Assembly: GCF_000758305.1 (NCBI RefSeq)
Contig: NZ_CP009458.1
Location: 4,154,001-4,218,000 of the forward strand
Source of the DNA: Cedecea neteri
GTDB taxonomy: Bacteria > Pseudomonadota > Gammaproteobacteria > Enterobacterales > Enterobacteriaceae
Reading direction: 5' to 3'
DNA length: 64,000 nucleotides
The position numbers and the translations under genes were made by a program. How positions within the stretch are numbered: position 1 is the stretch's first letter; the number at the start of each line of letters is the position of its first letter. The notes beneath the pieces were generated by a model. That model worked only from the letters and a program-made list of their open reading frames with translations. It did no database searches and was not told the DNA's origin. Below are positions 22,727 through 32,037 of the stretch, piece by piece.

Positions 22727-24084
22727 TGACCGCGCGCCTGACCCGCTGGCTGAACACGCTCGATAATTTTGAAGCGCGGATGGTCGAACTGCCGTCCGTT
22801 CGCCGCTACGGCCGCCTGACCCGTGCCACCGGCCTGGTCCTGGAGGCCACCGGCCTGCAGCTGGCGCTGGGTGCGACCTGCATCATTGAGCAGCACGATC
22901 GCGAAGTCGAATGTGAAGTCGTGGGCTTCAACGGCCACAAGCTGTTCCTGATGCCGCTGGAAGAAGTCGAAGGCATTCTGCCCGGCGCCAGGGTTTATGC
23001 CCGTTCCGCGACATCCGAAGGTCTGCACAGCGGTAAAAAACTGCCGCTTGGCCCGGCCCTGCTGGGACGCGTGCTTGACGGCAGCGGCCGCCCGCTCGAC
23101 GGGCTGCCTTCGCCGGATTCCGACCTGATGGGCGCGCTGGGTGCGGCCCCGTTTAACCCGCTCCAGCGTACCGCGATTGAACATGTTCTTGACGTCGGCG
23201 TTCGCCCGATTAACGCCCTGCTGACGGTGGGTCGCGGGCAGCGTATGGGCCTGTTTGCAGGCTCCGGCGTCGGTAAAAGCGTCCTGCTCGGCATGATGGC
23301 GCGTTACACCCAGGCAGACGTGATCGTCGTGGGCCTGATTGGCGAGCGTGGTCGCGAAGTAAAAGACTTTATCGAGAACATTCTCGGTGCCGAAGGCCGT
23401 GCGCGTTCGGTTGTGATTGCCGCCCCGGCGGACGTTTCTCCGCTGCTGCGTATGCAGGGTGCCGCCTACGCGACAAGAATCGCCGAGGATTTCCGCGATC
23501 GCGGCCAGCACGTCCTGCTGATTATGGATTCACTGACGCGCTACGCCATGGCCCAGCGTGAAATCGCCCTCGCCATTGGCGAGCCTCCGGCGACCAAAGG
23601 CTATCCGCCTTCGGTCTTTGCCAAGCTTCCGGCGCTGGTTGAGCGTGCGGGGAACGGCATTCACGGCGGCGGCTCAATTACCGCGTTTTATACCGTACTC
23701 ACCGAAGGCGACGATCAGCAGGACCCGATTGCCGACTCCGCGCGAGCCATTCTTGACGGCCACATTGTGCTGTCGCGCCGCCTGGCAGAAGCGGGCCACT
23801 ACCCGGCCATCGACATCGAAGCTTCTATCAGCCGTGCCATGACATCGTTGATTACCGAGCAGCATTACGCCCGGGTACGTCGTTTCAAACAGTTGTTATC
23901 CAGCTTCCAGCGCAACCGTGATTTGGTGAGCGTGGGGGCTTACGCCAAAGGCAGCGATCCGATGCTCGATAAGGCCATTGAACTGTGGCCGCATCTTGAA
24001 GCCTTCCTGCAACAAGGCATTTTTGAACGCGCAAACTGGGAAGAAGCCAGCCTCGCACTGGAGACGCTTTTCCCCACGGTTTGA
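22726..24084 (+). CDS. fliI: Flagellar export ATPase FliI
   Basis: The start is the ATG at 22726 (MTARLTRWLNTLDNF), matching FliI families; the frame extends upstream to 22696 but that lies inside fliH. The 452-residue F1-beta-like ATPase has a Walker A GLFAGSGVGKSVLLG near 175 and a Walker B LLIMDSLTRYA near 265. It powers substrate unfolding and entry into the export gate with FliH and FliJ. Confidence 0.98.
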   Translation: MTARLTRWLNTLDNFEARMVELPSVRRYGRLTRATGLVLEATGLQLALGATCIIEQHDREVECEVVGFNGHKLFLMPLEEVEGILPGARVYARSATSEGLHSGKKLPLGPALLGRVLDGSGRPLDGLPSPDSDLMGALGAAPFNPLQRTAIEHVLDVGVRPINALLTVGRGQRMGLFAGSGVGKSVLLGMMARYTQADVIVVGLIGERGREVKDFIENILGAEGRARSVVIAAPADVSPLLRMQGAAYATRIAEDFRDRGQHVLLIMDSLTRYAMAQREIALAIGEPPATKGYPPSVFAKLPALVERAGNGIHGGGSITAFYTVLTEGDDQQDPIADSARAILDGHIVLSRRLAEAGHYPAIDIEASISRAMTSLITEQHYARVRRFKQLLSSFQRNRDLVSVGAYAKGSDPMLDKAIELWPHLEAFLQQGIFERANWEEASLALETLFPTV

Positions 24085-24096
24085 TGAGAGGTGACC

Positions 24097-24540
24097 ATGA
24101 ACCAAAACAGCGCACTGGATACTTTGCGTGAACTCGCCGCCCAGGAAGTGGAAAAAGCAGCGATTCGTTTAGGGGAGATGCGCCGGGGTTGCCAGCAGGC
24201 GGAAGAGCAACTCAACATGCTGATTAACTATCAGTTTGAGTACAGCAACAGCCTGAATGACAACATGAGTCAGGGGATTGCCAGCACGCGCTGGCAGAAC
24301 TATCAGCAGTTTATACGCACGCTGGAAAAAGCCATCGAACAGCACCGCCAGCAGCTGATGCAGTGGAGCAATAAAGTCGACCAGGCATTAGGCGCGTGGC
24401 AGGAAAAACAAAAGCGCCTGCAGGCATGGCAAACCTTGCAGGACAGAAAGGCAGCAGAGCTGTTGCTCGCAGAGAACAGACTCGATCAGAAGCAGATGGA
24501 CGAATACGCCCAGCGGGCCACATTGAGGAAAGGTGAATGA
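24097..24540 (+). CDS. fliJ: Flagellar export chaperone FliJ
   Basis: The ATG at 24097 (MNQNSALDTL) gives 147 residues, as in E. coli, and sits 6 bases after a GAGAGGTGA ribosome site; the frame could also open at a GTG at 24091. The protein is an antiparallel coiled coil with the family segment LGEMRRGCQQAEEQL. It is the central stalk of the export ATPase complex. Its stop overlaps fliK. Confidence 0.96.
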   Translation: MNQNSALDTLRELAAQEVEKAAIRLGEMRRGCQQAEEQLNMLINYQFEYSNSLNDNMSQGIASTRWQNYQQFIRTLEKAIEQHRQQLMQWSNKVDQALGAWQEKQKRLQAWQTLQDRKAAELLLAENRLDQKQMDEYAQRATLRKGE

Positions 24541-25778
24541 TCACATTGCCAAAAATTCTGTTAAACACCGGGGCCGACACCGCTGCCGCCGGGGATGCAA
24601 AAGGCGCGGAAGGCAAAGGCTTCGGTGAAGACTTCCTGACGCTGCTTGGCAAAGCTTTGCCGGGTAATGTCGCTTTGGAGGACGGCAAATCGCTGCCTCT
24701 GGGCACGGCGTTAAGCAAAGTTGCCGCGGCCAATGCGGCAAAAGGTGATAGCAAAGACGGCCAGGCGGCCCTGACTGAGCTGTTAAACTCGCCGGAGCAA
24801 CCTGAAGCACTTTCCGCCCTGCTCGCCTCCCTCGGCAAAACAGAAACGACTGATAAGCCCGATGCAGCGCTGAAAGACGCCAAAACCGATAAGCCGCTGA
24901 GTGATGCAGAGCTACAAACGCTGAGTGCACTGTTCGCCATGCTGCCTCAGCCTGTCACCGCTGCGCAGGGCGTGACGCTGCCTAAAGCCGCAACCGATAC
25001 GGCATCGCTGTCCGCCCTGACCTCCGCGGCCGGCACGACTACCGGTAAAAACACCGTGGACAGCCTGCTGCCTACTGACAACGGCGGCAAGAAAGCCGCA
25101 CCGGCGGGGGCAACGCTTGCAGACAGTAAATCTGTTGCCGCCAACGCCCCAGCTGTAACCCAGCCGCAGGGGGATGACAAAGCGCAACTGGTTGCTAACA
25201 ACACGCCAGACAGTCGCGACAACGCGGCTCCACAGGCAAATAACACCGCCCCTGTTACCGCCCAGATAACCCCGGCCATTAGCAGCGCCACCGTGGCAAC
25301 CCCAACGACAACGCATATCGCCACGCCGACGGCACCGATGATCAGCGCCCAGCTGGGCAGCCACGAGTGGCAACAGCAGATTTCTCAGCACGTTACGTTG
25401 TTTACCCGCCAGGGCCAGCACAGCGCCGAGCTGAGATTGCACCCGGAAGATCTCGGTCAGGTGCAAATTAGTCTAAAACTAGAAGATAACCAGGCACAGC
25501 TGCAAATGATGTCCCCGCACAGTCACGTGCGGGCTGCGCTTGAAGCAGCGTTGCCTTCACTGCGTACTGCGCTGGCTGAAAGCGGCATCCAGCTTGGCCA
25601 GAGCAACATCAGCAGCGAAAGCTTCGCTCAGCAGCAGTCCGGCCAGCAGCAACAGCAGCAAAGCGCCCGCAGCGGGGAGCGTTTCTCCCTGAGCGGTAAC
25701 GACGCAGAACCGCTGCCGGTGGCCGATAGCCTGCAGCGCCTGGCAAGCAGCAACGGCGCGGTGGATATCTTCGCCTGA
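24537..25778 (+). CDS. fliK: Flagellar hook-length control protein FliK
   Basis: FliK is a secreted molecular ruler that switches export from hook to filament subunits. The 413-residue protein has a long Ala/Thr/Pro-rich low-complexity N-terminal half and the conserved C-terminal switch domain (about 275-375, ELRLHPEDLGQVQISLKLEDN). A Gln-rich run follows (SGQQQQQQSARSG), and the protein ends VDIFA. It is longer than E. coli FliK, mostly in the low-complexity part. It closes fliFGHIJK. Confidence 0.95.
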   Translation: MITLPKILLNTGADTAAAGDAKGAEGKGFGEDFLTLLGKALPGNVALEDGKSLPLGTALSKVAAANAAKGDSKDGQAALTELLNSPEQPEALSALLASLGKTETTDKPDAALKDAKTDKPLSDAELQTLSALFAMLPQPVTAAQGVTLPKAATDTASLSALTSAAGTTTGKNTVDSLLPTDNGGKKAAPAGATLADSKSVAANAPAVTQPQGDDKAQLVANNTPDSRDNAAPQANNTAPVTAQITPAISSATVATPTTTHIATPTAPMISAQLGSHEWQQQISQHVTLFTRQGQHSAELRLHPEDLGQVQISLKLEDNQAQLQMMSPHSHVRAALEAALPSLRTALAESGIQLGQSNISSESFAQQQSGQQQQQQSARSGERFSLSGNDAEPLPVADSLQRLASSNGAVDIFA

Positions 25779-25899
25779 GCCCCGTTAAAGGGTAAACGCC
25801 AGAGCTAGCGACAATAAACGTGTGTTTTCCGGGCTTTGACCGCCCGGAGACACGGGATAATTGCTATTCAGCAGTACCGATACAGGAATAAAGCGTTCA

Positions 25900-26367
25900 A
25901 TGACTGATACCGCTATCACGAAAGGCCGTAAGCGCGCCATCTGGGTGCCGATACTGGTTCTTATCACACTCGCCGCGTGCGCCACCGCAGGCTACAGCTA
26001 CTGGCGCATGCAGCAAACGCCAGCCACAGCCCAGGCTAAAGCGCCTGAGCCACCGCCTGCGCCTGTGTTCTTCGCTCTGGATACGTTTACCGTCAATCTG
26101 GGTGATGCGGATCGCGTGCTGTACATTGGCGTCACGCTGCGTTTAAAAGATGAAGCGACCCGTCAGCGTCTGAGCGAATTCCTGCCGGAAGTCCGCAGCC
26201 GTCTGTTGCTGCTGTTCTCTCGCCAGGACGCCAATCAGCTTGCCACCGATGCCGGCAAGCAGAAGCTGGTGGAAGCGATTAAAACTACTCTGGCGCCGCC
26301 TCTGGTCGCCGGGCAACCTCAACAGGTAGTCAGCGACGTGCTGTATACCGCCTTTATTTTGCGGTAA
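25900..26367 (+). CDS. fliL: Flagellar basal body-associated protein FliL
   Basis: The ATG at 25900 (MTDTAITKGRKRAIWVPILV) gives 155 residues, in line with E. coli (154); a frame from 25861 adds an unsupported tail. It is a single-span inner-membrane protein (about residues 13-33) with a periplasmic stomatin-like domain (FFALDTFTVNLGDADRVLYIG onward) that surrounds stator units. It is the first gene of fliLMNOPQR. The 121 bases after fliK should carry its promoter. Confidence 0.96.
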   Translation: MTDTAITKGRKRAIWVPILVLITLAACATAGYSYWRMQQTPATAQAKAPEPPPAPVFFALDTFTVNLGDADRVLYIGVTLRLKDEATRQRLSEFLPEVRSRLLLLFSRQDANQLATDAGKQKLVEAIKTTLAPPLVAGQPQQVVSDVLYTAFILR

Positions 26368-26371
26368 GTCC

Positions 26372-27376
26372 ATGGGCGACAGTATTCTTTCTCAGGCCGA
26401 AATCGATGCGCTGTTAAACGGCGACAGTGAGAATAACGACGAGCCGAAGGCCAGGGCACCGGGCGAATCCGATATTCGTCCCTATGACCCTAATACCCAG
26501 CGTCGCGTCGTGCGTGAGCGCCTGCAGGCGCTGGAAATTATTAACGAGCGTTTTTCTCGTCAGTTCCGTATGGGGCTGTTTAACCTGCTGCGTCGTAGCC
26601 CGGACATCACCGTCGGGGCCATCCGTATCCAGCCTTATCATGAGTTTGCCCGCAACCTGCCGGTGCCAACTAACCTGAACCTGATTCACCTGAAACCGCT
26701 GCGCGGCACCGGGCTGTTCGTGTTTTCACCCAGCCTTGTGTTTATTGCGGTAGACAACCTGTTTGGCGGAGATGGCCGCTTCCCAACAAAAGTGGAAGGC
26801 CGGGAATTTACCCACACCGAACAGCGCGTGATCAACCGTATGCTGAAACTGGCGCTGGAATCCTACAGCGATGCGTGGAAGGCGATTTATCCGCTGGACG
26901 TGGAATACGTTCGTTCGGAGATGCAGGTCAAATTTACCAATATCACCACGTCGCCTAACGACATCGTGGTTAACACCCCGTTCCACGTCGAAATTGGCAA
27001 CCTGACCGGTGAGTTCAACATCTGTCTGCCGTTCAGCATGATTGAACCGCTGCGCGAGCTGCTGGTGAACCCTCCGCTGGAGAACTCCCGTCAGGAAGAT
27101 CAAAGCTGGCGCGACACCCTGGTGCGCCAGGTGCAGCATTCCGAGCTGGAATTGGTGGCGAATTTCGCCGATATCCCGCTGCGGTTGTCCCAAATCCTAA
27201 AACTGAAACCTGGCGATGTGCTGCCCATCGAAAAGCCAGATCGTATTATCGCGCACGTAGACGGCGTACCGGTTCTGACCAGTCAGTACGGTACGATCAA
27301 CGGCCAGTATGCCCTGCGCGTAGAACATTTGATCAACCCGATATTGAATTCGCTGAATGAGGAACAGCCCAAATGA
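26372..27376 (+). CDS. fliM: Flagellar motor switch protein FliM
   Basis: The 334-residue C-ring protein begins MGDSILSQAEIDALLNGD, the conserved segment that binds CheY-phosphate. A CheC-like middle domain and a C-terminal SpoA domain that joins FliN follow. It controls rotation direction. It starts 5 bases after fliL and overlaps fliN by 4 bases. Confidence 0.98.
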   Translation: MGDSILSQAEIDALLNGDSENNDEPKARAPGESDIRPYDPNTQRRVVRERLQALEIINERFSRQFRMGLFNLLRRSPDITVGAIRIQPYHEFARNLPVPTNLNLIHLKPLRGTGLFVFSPSLVFIAVDNLFGGDGRFPTKVEGREFTHTEQRVINRMLKLALESYSDAWKAIYPLDVEYVRSEMQVKFTNITTSPNDIVVNTPFHVEIGNLTGEFNICLPFSMIEPLRELLVNPPLENSRQEDQSWRDTLVRQVQHSELELVANFADIPLRLSQILKLKPGDVLPIEKPDRIIAHVDGVPVLTSQYGTINGQYALRVEHLINPILNSLNEEQPK

Positions 27377-27783
27377 GTGATATTAATCAACCGTCCGATG
27401 ACAATGCAGGCTCAGTGGACGATCTGTGGGCTGATGCGTTAAACGAGCAGAAAAGTTCCGGGAAAAGTACCGCGGATAACGTATTCCGTGCGCTGGAAGG
27501 TAATGATATTGCCGGCAACGTGCAGGATATCGACCTGATCATGGACATTCCGGTCAAGCTGACCGTTGAACTGGGCCGTACCCGCATGACCATCAAAGAG
27601 CTGCTGCGTCTGACGCAGGGTTCCGTGGTCGCGCTTGACGGGCTGGCCGGTGAGCCGCTGGATATTCTGATCAACGGTTACCTGATTGCTCAGGGTGAAG
27701 TGGTGGTTGTCGCCGACAAATACGGCGTGCGTATTACCGACATCATCACTCCATCAGAACGTATGCGTCGCCTGAGCCGCTAA
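27373..27783 (+). CDS. fliN: Flagellar motor switch protein FliN
   Basis: The 136-residue protein has a variable acidic N-terminus and the C-terminal SpoA domain (MDIPVKLTVELGRTRMTIKELLRL onward). FliN forms the bottom of the C ring and docks FliH-FliI export complexes. It overlaps fliM, and fliO starts at the next base after its stop. Confidence 0.98.
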   Translation: MSDINQPSDDNAGSVDDLWADALNEQKSSGKSTADNVFRALEGNDIAGNVQDIDLIMDIPVKLTVELGRTRMTIKELLRLTQGSVVALDGLAGEPLDILINGYLIAQGEVVVVADKYGVRITDIITPSERMRRLSR

Positions 27784-28164
27784 ATGACAACCCAGGCCAC
27801 CGTCACTCAGCCGAGCGTCAACGCCAGCTCACCGCTCGTTCAGGTGAGCGGCGCCCTGGCTGGCATTGTTATTTTTATTCTGGTGGCCGCCTGGCTGGCA
27901 AAGCGCTTTGGGTTTCACGGCGCGGGCGTCGGCGTAAAGAAGTCGCTGAACATTAGCGCCAGCGTAAGCGTAGGCCCGCGCGAGCGTGTGGTCGTAGTCG
28001 ACGTCGAGGATGCCCGCCTGGTCCTCGGTGTCACCGCCAGTCAAATCACGCACCTGCACACGCTGCCTCCGGCGCCGGTCACGGAGACGGTTGAAAAATC
28101 GCCTGCCCCTGCCGATTTCCAGAAACTGATGAAGAACCTGCTTAAACGTAACGGGAAAGATTGA
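27784..28164 (+). CDS. fliO: Flagellar export assembly protein FliO
   Basis: The 126-residue protein has one membrane span (about 22-42) followed by a basic segment and the conserved GPRERVVVVDVEDARLVLGV core. FliO helps assemble the FliPQR export gate. Its TGA stop overlaps the fliP ATG by one base. Confidence 0.95.
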   Translation: MTTQATVTQPSVNASSPLVQVSGALAGIVIFILVAAWLAKRFGFHGAGVGVKKSLNISASVSVGPRERVVVVDVEDARLVLGVTASQITHLHTLPPAPVTETVEKSPAPADFQKLMKNLLKRNGKD

Positions 28165-28904
28165 TGAAACGTTTGCTGACGCTCTCGTTACCGGGCCTAT
28201 TTTTGCTCCTCCCTGCGGCCGCCTTTGCACAATTACCGGGCCTGATAAGCCAGCCCCTCGCCAACGGCGGGCAGAGCTGGTCCTTGCCGGTGCAGACGCT
28301 GGTCTTTATTACCTCTCTGACCTTCCTGCCGGCCATTTTGCTGATGATGACCAGCTTTACGCGCATCATTATCGTTTTTGGCCTGCTGCGTAATGCCCTC
28401 GGCACGCCGTCCGCCCCGCCTAACCAGGTGCTGGTTGGCCTGGCGCTGTTTTTGACCTTTTTCATTATGTCGCCGGTGTTCGACAAGATTTATACCGACG
28501 CCTACCAGCCCTTTAGCGAAGACAAGATCTCGATGGAAGTGGCGATGGATAAAGGCGCTCAGCCGCTGCGCGAATTTATGCTACGCCAGACACGTGAAGC
28601 CGATCTGGCCCTGTTTGCGCGCCTGGCGAATACTCAGCCGCTGCAGGGGCCGGAAGCCGTGCCGATGCGCATCCTGCTGCCGGCCTATGTCACCAGCGAG
28701 TTGAAAACCGCATTCCAGATTGGTTTTACCGTATTTATCCCGTTCCTGATTATCGACCTCGTGATCGCCAGCGTCCTGATGGCGCTCGGGATGATGATGG
28801 TTCCCCCCGCGACAATTGCCCTGCCCTTTAAGCTGATGCTTTTCGTGCTGGTCGACGGCTGGCAGCTGTTGGTGGGTTCATTGGCGCAAAGTTTTTACAG
28901 CTAG
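28164..28904 (+). CDS. fliP: Flagellar export gate protein FliP
   Basis: The ATG at 28164 (MKRLLTLSLPG) gives 246 residues, as in E. coli (245). A cleavable signal sequence (to about residue 21, AAFAQ) is followed by the FliP signature regions (FITSLTFLPAILLMMTSFTR and PFLIIDLVIASVLMALGMMM). Five FliP chains form the gate pore with FliQ and FliR. Overlaps fliO. Confidence 0.97.
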   Translation: MKRLLTLSLPGLFLLLPAAAFAQLPGLISQPLANGGQSWSLPVQTLVFITSLTFLPAILLMMTSFTRIIIVFGLLRNALGTPSAPPNQVLVGLALFLTFFIMSPVFDKIYTDAYQPFSEDKISMEVAMDKGAQPLREFMLRQTREADLALFARLANTQPLQGPEAVPMRILLPAYVTSELKTAFQIGFTVFIPFLIIDLVIASVLMALGMMMVPPATIALPFKLMLFVLVDGWQLLVGSLAQSFYS

Positions 28905-28916
28905 CGGAGAAAGAAA

Positions 28917-29186
28917 ATGACGCCAGAATCGGTCATGATGATGGGCACCGAAGCGATGAAGGTGGCCCTTGCCCTTGCGGCCCCGCTGCTGCTGGTTGCG
29001 CTAATAAGCGGTCTGGTCATTAGCCTGCTGCAGGCGGCGACGCAGATCAACGAAATGACGCTGTCGTTTATTCCAAAAATTCTGGCCGTGTTTGTGACCA
29101 TCGTCGTTGCCGGGCCGTGGATGCTTAACCTGCTGCTGGATTACATGCGTTCCCTGCTGACCAATCTGCCGAACACGATTGGATGA
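28917..29186 (+). CDS. fliQ: Flagellar export gate protein FliQ
   Basis: The 89-residue protein has two hydrophobic helices (about 16-40 and 53-75), starts MTPESVMMMGTEAMKVAL, and is typical of FliQ. It packs around the FliP/FliR core of the type III gate. It starts 12 bases after fliP behind an AGCGGAGAA site and overlaps fliR by 4 bases. Confidence 0.97.
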   Translation: MTPESVMMMGTEAMKVALALAAPLLLVALISGLVISLLQAATQINEMTLSFIPKILAVFVTIVVAGPWMLNLLLDYMRSLLTNLPNTIG

Positions 29187-29968
29187 TCCACGTTGACAGC
29201 ACCCAGTGGCTTAACTGGCTGAGCCTCTATTTTTGGCCATTGCTGCGCGTGTTGGCGCTGATCATGACCGCCCCCATTCTGAGCGAGCGGTCGATTCCGA
29301 AACGGGTCAAGCTCGGGCTGGGGCTGATGATCACTTTCATCATCGCCCCTTCTCTACCGGCAACCGGAGTGACAATCTTTTCCGCCGCCGGTTTCTGGCT
29401 GGCAATACAACAAATTCTTATCGGTGTCGCGCTGGGCTTTACGATGCAGTTCGCGTTTGCTGCCGTGCGTACCGCCGGAGAAATTGTGGGCCTGCAGATG
29501 GGGCTTTCTTTCGCGACCTTCTTCGATCCCGGCAGCCGCCTCAATATGCCGGTACTGGCCCGTTTTCTTGATATTCTGGCGATGCTGCTGTTTCTGACCT
29601 TTAACGGCCATTTATGGCTGATTTCGATGCTGGTCGATACTTTTCATACCCTGCCCATCGGCGGCGACCCGATCAACAGTAACGCCTTTATGGCGCTGAC
29701 CCGGGCGGGCGGCCTGATTTTTCTCAATGGCCTGATGCTGGCGCTGCCGTTAATCACTTTGTTACTGACGCTTAACATTGCGCTGGGTCTGTTAAACCGC
29801 ATGGCACCCCAGCTATCGGTATTTGTTATCGGTTTCCCGGTTACCCTGTCTATCGGCATGCTCATTTTCATGGTAATGATGCCGCTTATCGCCCCCTTTA
29901 CCGAGCATTTATTCGGCGAGATTTTTGATCTGCTCGCGGATATAGTCAGTGAAATCCCCGCAAATTAA
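29183..29968 (+). CDS. fliR: Flagellar export gate protein FliR
   Basis: The 261-residue, mostly hydrophobic protein has about six membrane segments and the family segment GLQMGLSFATFFDPGSR. It completes the FliPQR gate. It is the last gene of fliLMNOPQR. The next gene, rcsA, is separated by a 348-base regulatory spacer. Confidence 0.97.
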   Translation: MIHVDSTQWLNWLSLYFWPLLRVLALIMTAPILSERSIPKRVKLGLGLMITFIIAPSLPATGVTIFSAAGFWLAIQQILIGVALGFTMQFAFAAVRTAGEIVGLQMGLSFATFFDPGSRLNMPVLARFLDILAMLLFLTFNGHLWLISMLVDTFHTLPIGGDPINSNAFMALTRAGGLIFLNGLMLALPLITLLLTLNIALGLLNRMAPQLSVFVIGFPVTLSIGMLIFMVMMPLIAPFTEHLFGEIFDLLADIVSEIPAN

Positions 29969-29994
29969 TATCCATAACTTTTATAATGTCTCTC

Positions 29995-30008
29995 TGAGGA
30001 TATTCCTA
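29995..30008. promoter_or_regulatory. RcsAB box upstream of rcsA
   Basis: TGAGGATATTCCTA matches the RcsAB consensus TaAGaatatTCctA at 12 of 14 positions. It lies about 310 bases before the rcsA ATG, consistent with the known autoactivation of rcsA by RcsA-RcsB. The remaining 348-base spacer (29969-30316) is AT-rich and holds no gene I can support. Confidence 0.75.
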
Positions 30009-30316
30009 AAAAAAAATGTTAATAACATCCGCCAAGATATATCTGGCGCGGAATATAAGTTTTTACCTTGCTCACATTACGCAACATTCACTTTACTTTA
30101 AGAACATTCCTGGCAAATTATAGGCAACTTTCCGGGATAGTGATTTCGCCTTTTAAATTATTAATAATGGTTACCCATAAATAATTAGAACTGCGGAAAA
30201 TGCGGCGGATTGGCTTTGCTCTGGGACTGACATTGTCACTCACGGTCAAAACCAGTACAGCTTTCAATCTGCGCTCCTGATTATTACGGGTATAACGCGC
30301 TTAGTGAGGGTTTGCT

Positions 30317-30940
30317 ATGTCAACGATTATTATGGACTTATGCAGCTATACCCGGCTGGGGCTTGTCGGCTACTTAGCCAGCCGCGGGGTTAGAAAACGG
30401 CATATTGCAGATGTAGAAACGGTAGAACAGCTGGCACAGGCATGCCAGTCGCAGGCACCCAGCGTGGTGTTTATTAACGAAGACTGTTTTATTCATGACC
30501 CGGAAAGCAGTCAGCGAATTAAGCAGATCATTAATCAACATCCAGGGACGCTATTTTTAGTCTTTATGGCGATTGCTAATATTCACTTTGATGAATATCT
30601 TCTGGTCAGAGAAAATCTGCTGATCAGCTCGAAATCCATCAAGCCGGAATCTTTAGACGATATTTTATCGGAATACTTAGCAAAAAATGCACAATGTATT
30701 GGACATATTAATTTGCCGACACTTTCTCTTAGTCGCACAGAGTCCAGCATGCTTAAAATGTGGATGTCAGGACAGGGAACGATTCAAATCTCCGATCAAA
30801 TGAACATCAAGGCAAAAACTGTTTCGTCGCATAAAGGAAATATAAAACGCAAAATCAAGACCCATAACAAGCAGGTGATATATCATGTAGTTCGTCTCAC
30901 CGACAACGTCACCAACGGTATTTTTGTTAACCTCCGGTAG
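30317..30940 (+). CDS. rcsA: Capsule regulator RcsA
   Basis: The 207-residue LuxR-family protein starts MSTIIMDLCSYTRLGLVGYL. The C-terminal helix-turn-helix (about 140-200, with LSRTESSMLKMWMSGQGTIQ and IKAKTVSSHKGNIKRKI) binds RcsAB boxes as a heterodimer with RcsB. It activates colanic acid capsule genes and represses flhDC. It is Lon-sensitive and H-NS-silenced in E. coli, relieved there by the DsrA RNA, whose gene also lies in this window. The AT-rich promoter and RcsAB box fit that scheme. Confidence 0.97.
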   Translation: MSTIIMDLCSYTRLGLVGYLASRGVRKRHIADVETVEQLAQACQSQAPSVVFINEDCFIHDPESSQRIKQIINQHPGTLFLVFMAIANIHFDEYLLVRENLLISSKSIKPESLDDILSEYLAKNAQCIGHINLPTLSLSRTESSMLKMWMSGQGTIQISDQMNIKAKTVSSHKGNIKRKIKTHNKQVIYHVVRLTDNVTNGIFVNLR

Positions 30941-30978
30941 CTGACTTACGCTGCACCCTACGCCGCTTTGGCCGCAGT

Positions 30979-31010
30979 ATTTAATCTCTGACGCCCGTCA
31001 GAGATTAAAT
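30979..31010. repeat. Perfect 15-bp inverted repeat after rcsA
   Basis: ATTTAATCTCTGACG, CC, CGTCAGAGATTAAAT. It sits 39 bases after the rcsA stop and 112 before lpxO. The T-tract is absent, so it may be a weak terminator or an operator for lpxO. Confidence 0.7.
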
Positions 31011-31121
31011 ACAAGTTAAACGACGCTCTTTTTCGTAACAAAACCGCAACCTTTGCCAAAAAAAGCAGATAAATCTCACTAGACTTACGCCTTACCATTA
31101 TTCATGGAGAGATTTGTTGCT

Positions 31122-32030
31122 ATGGTAGCCGTTATTATTCTTGGCATTTTTATTATCAGCGTCTTCTACGCCCACTCCCGCGGCGTCGAAAAACAGAAGT
31201 TTTCGCGTCAGCTTTTTGACCACTCGACCTTTATGGCTCCGGTCAATATGTTCATGACGCGTTTCTCGCGTCTACCGCCTGAACAGCCCTATTTCCCGAC
31301 CAGCGACTTCCCGGAACTGCAAAAGCTGACGGACAACTGGGAAGTCATTCGTGAAGAAGCGCTGCGCCTGCAGGGCCACATCAAAGCGGCAGAAAGCCAC
31401 AACGATGCCGGATTTAATACGTTCTTCAAGCGGGGCTGGAAGCGTTTTTATCTGAAGTGGTACAGCGACGCGCACCCGTCCGCGCATGAGCTTTGCCCAA
31501 TCACCACTAAGCTGGTCAGCGAAATTCCGTCCGTTAAGGCGGCGATGTTCGCCGAACTCCCCGCAGGATCATACCTGGGCAAGCACCGTGACCCGTATGC
31601 CGGATCTGTGCGTTACCATCTTGGCCTTGCCACGCCCAACGACGATCGCTGTTTTATTGAAGTCGACCGGCAACGCCACAGCTGGCGCGATGGTGAGGCC
31701 GTGATTTTTGACGAAACGTATGTGCACTGGGCAGAAAACAAAAGCGAACAGACCCGTATCATTCTGTTCTGCGATATTGAGCGACCGATGAAGTGGCGCT
31801 GGGCGCAGGCCATTAATCACTGGGTAGGCACCACGCTGATGTCCGCCGCCAGTTCGCCAAACAGCGACAGCGACCGTACCGGCGGGCTGAATCGCATCTT
31901 CAAGTATGTTCACGCGCTTCGTGACAAAGGGCAAAACCTGAAGAAACGAAACCGGAAGGTGTATTACGCGATGAAATATTCGGTGATTACGCTGATTTTT
32001 GCGGCGGTGATTGTGCCAAGCGTGGTGTAG
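31122..32030 (+). CDS. lpxO: Lipid A 2-hydroxylase LpxO
   Basis: The ATG at 31122 (MVAVIILGIF) has a GGAGAG site 10 bases before it and gives 302 residues, the same as Salmonella LpxO; an upstream ATG at 31104 has no ribosome site. The protein is an Fe(II)/2-oxoglutarate dioxygenase of the AspH family with membrane spans at both ends. The HRDPYAGSVRYHLGL segment carries iron and substrate ligands, and HWAENKSEQTRIILFCD the second His and Arg. It hydroxylates the secondary myristate of lipid A, in Salmonella under PhoP-PhoQ. It is an extra gene between rcsA and dsrB compared with E. coli K-12. Confidence 0.93.
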   Translation: MVAVIILGIFIISVFYAHSRGVEKQKFSRQLFDHSTFMAPVNMFMTRFSRLPPEQPYFPTSDFPELQKLTDNWEVIREEALRLQGHIKAAESHNDAGFNTFFKRGWKRFYLKWYSDAHPSAHELCPITTKLVSEIPSVKAAMFAELPAGSYLGKHRDPYAGSVRYHLGLATPNDDRCFIEVDRQRHSWRDGEAVIFDETYVHWAENKSEQTRIILFCDIERPMKWRWAQAINHWVGTTLMSAASSPNSDSDRTGGLNRIFKYVHALRDKGQNLKKRNRKVYYAMKYSVITLIFAAVIVPSVV

Positions 32031-32037
32031 AAGGTTG

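Noticed and set aside
25785..25985. A 66-codon minus frame across the fliK-fliL junction
   Set aside because: Antisense to the fliL start and spacer; no ribosome site or recognised family.
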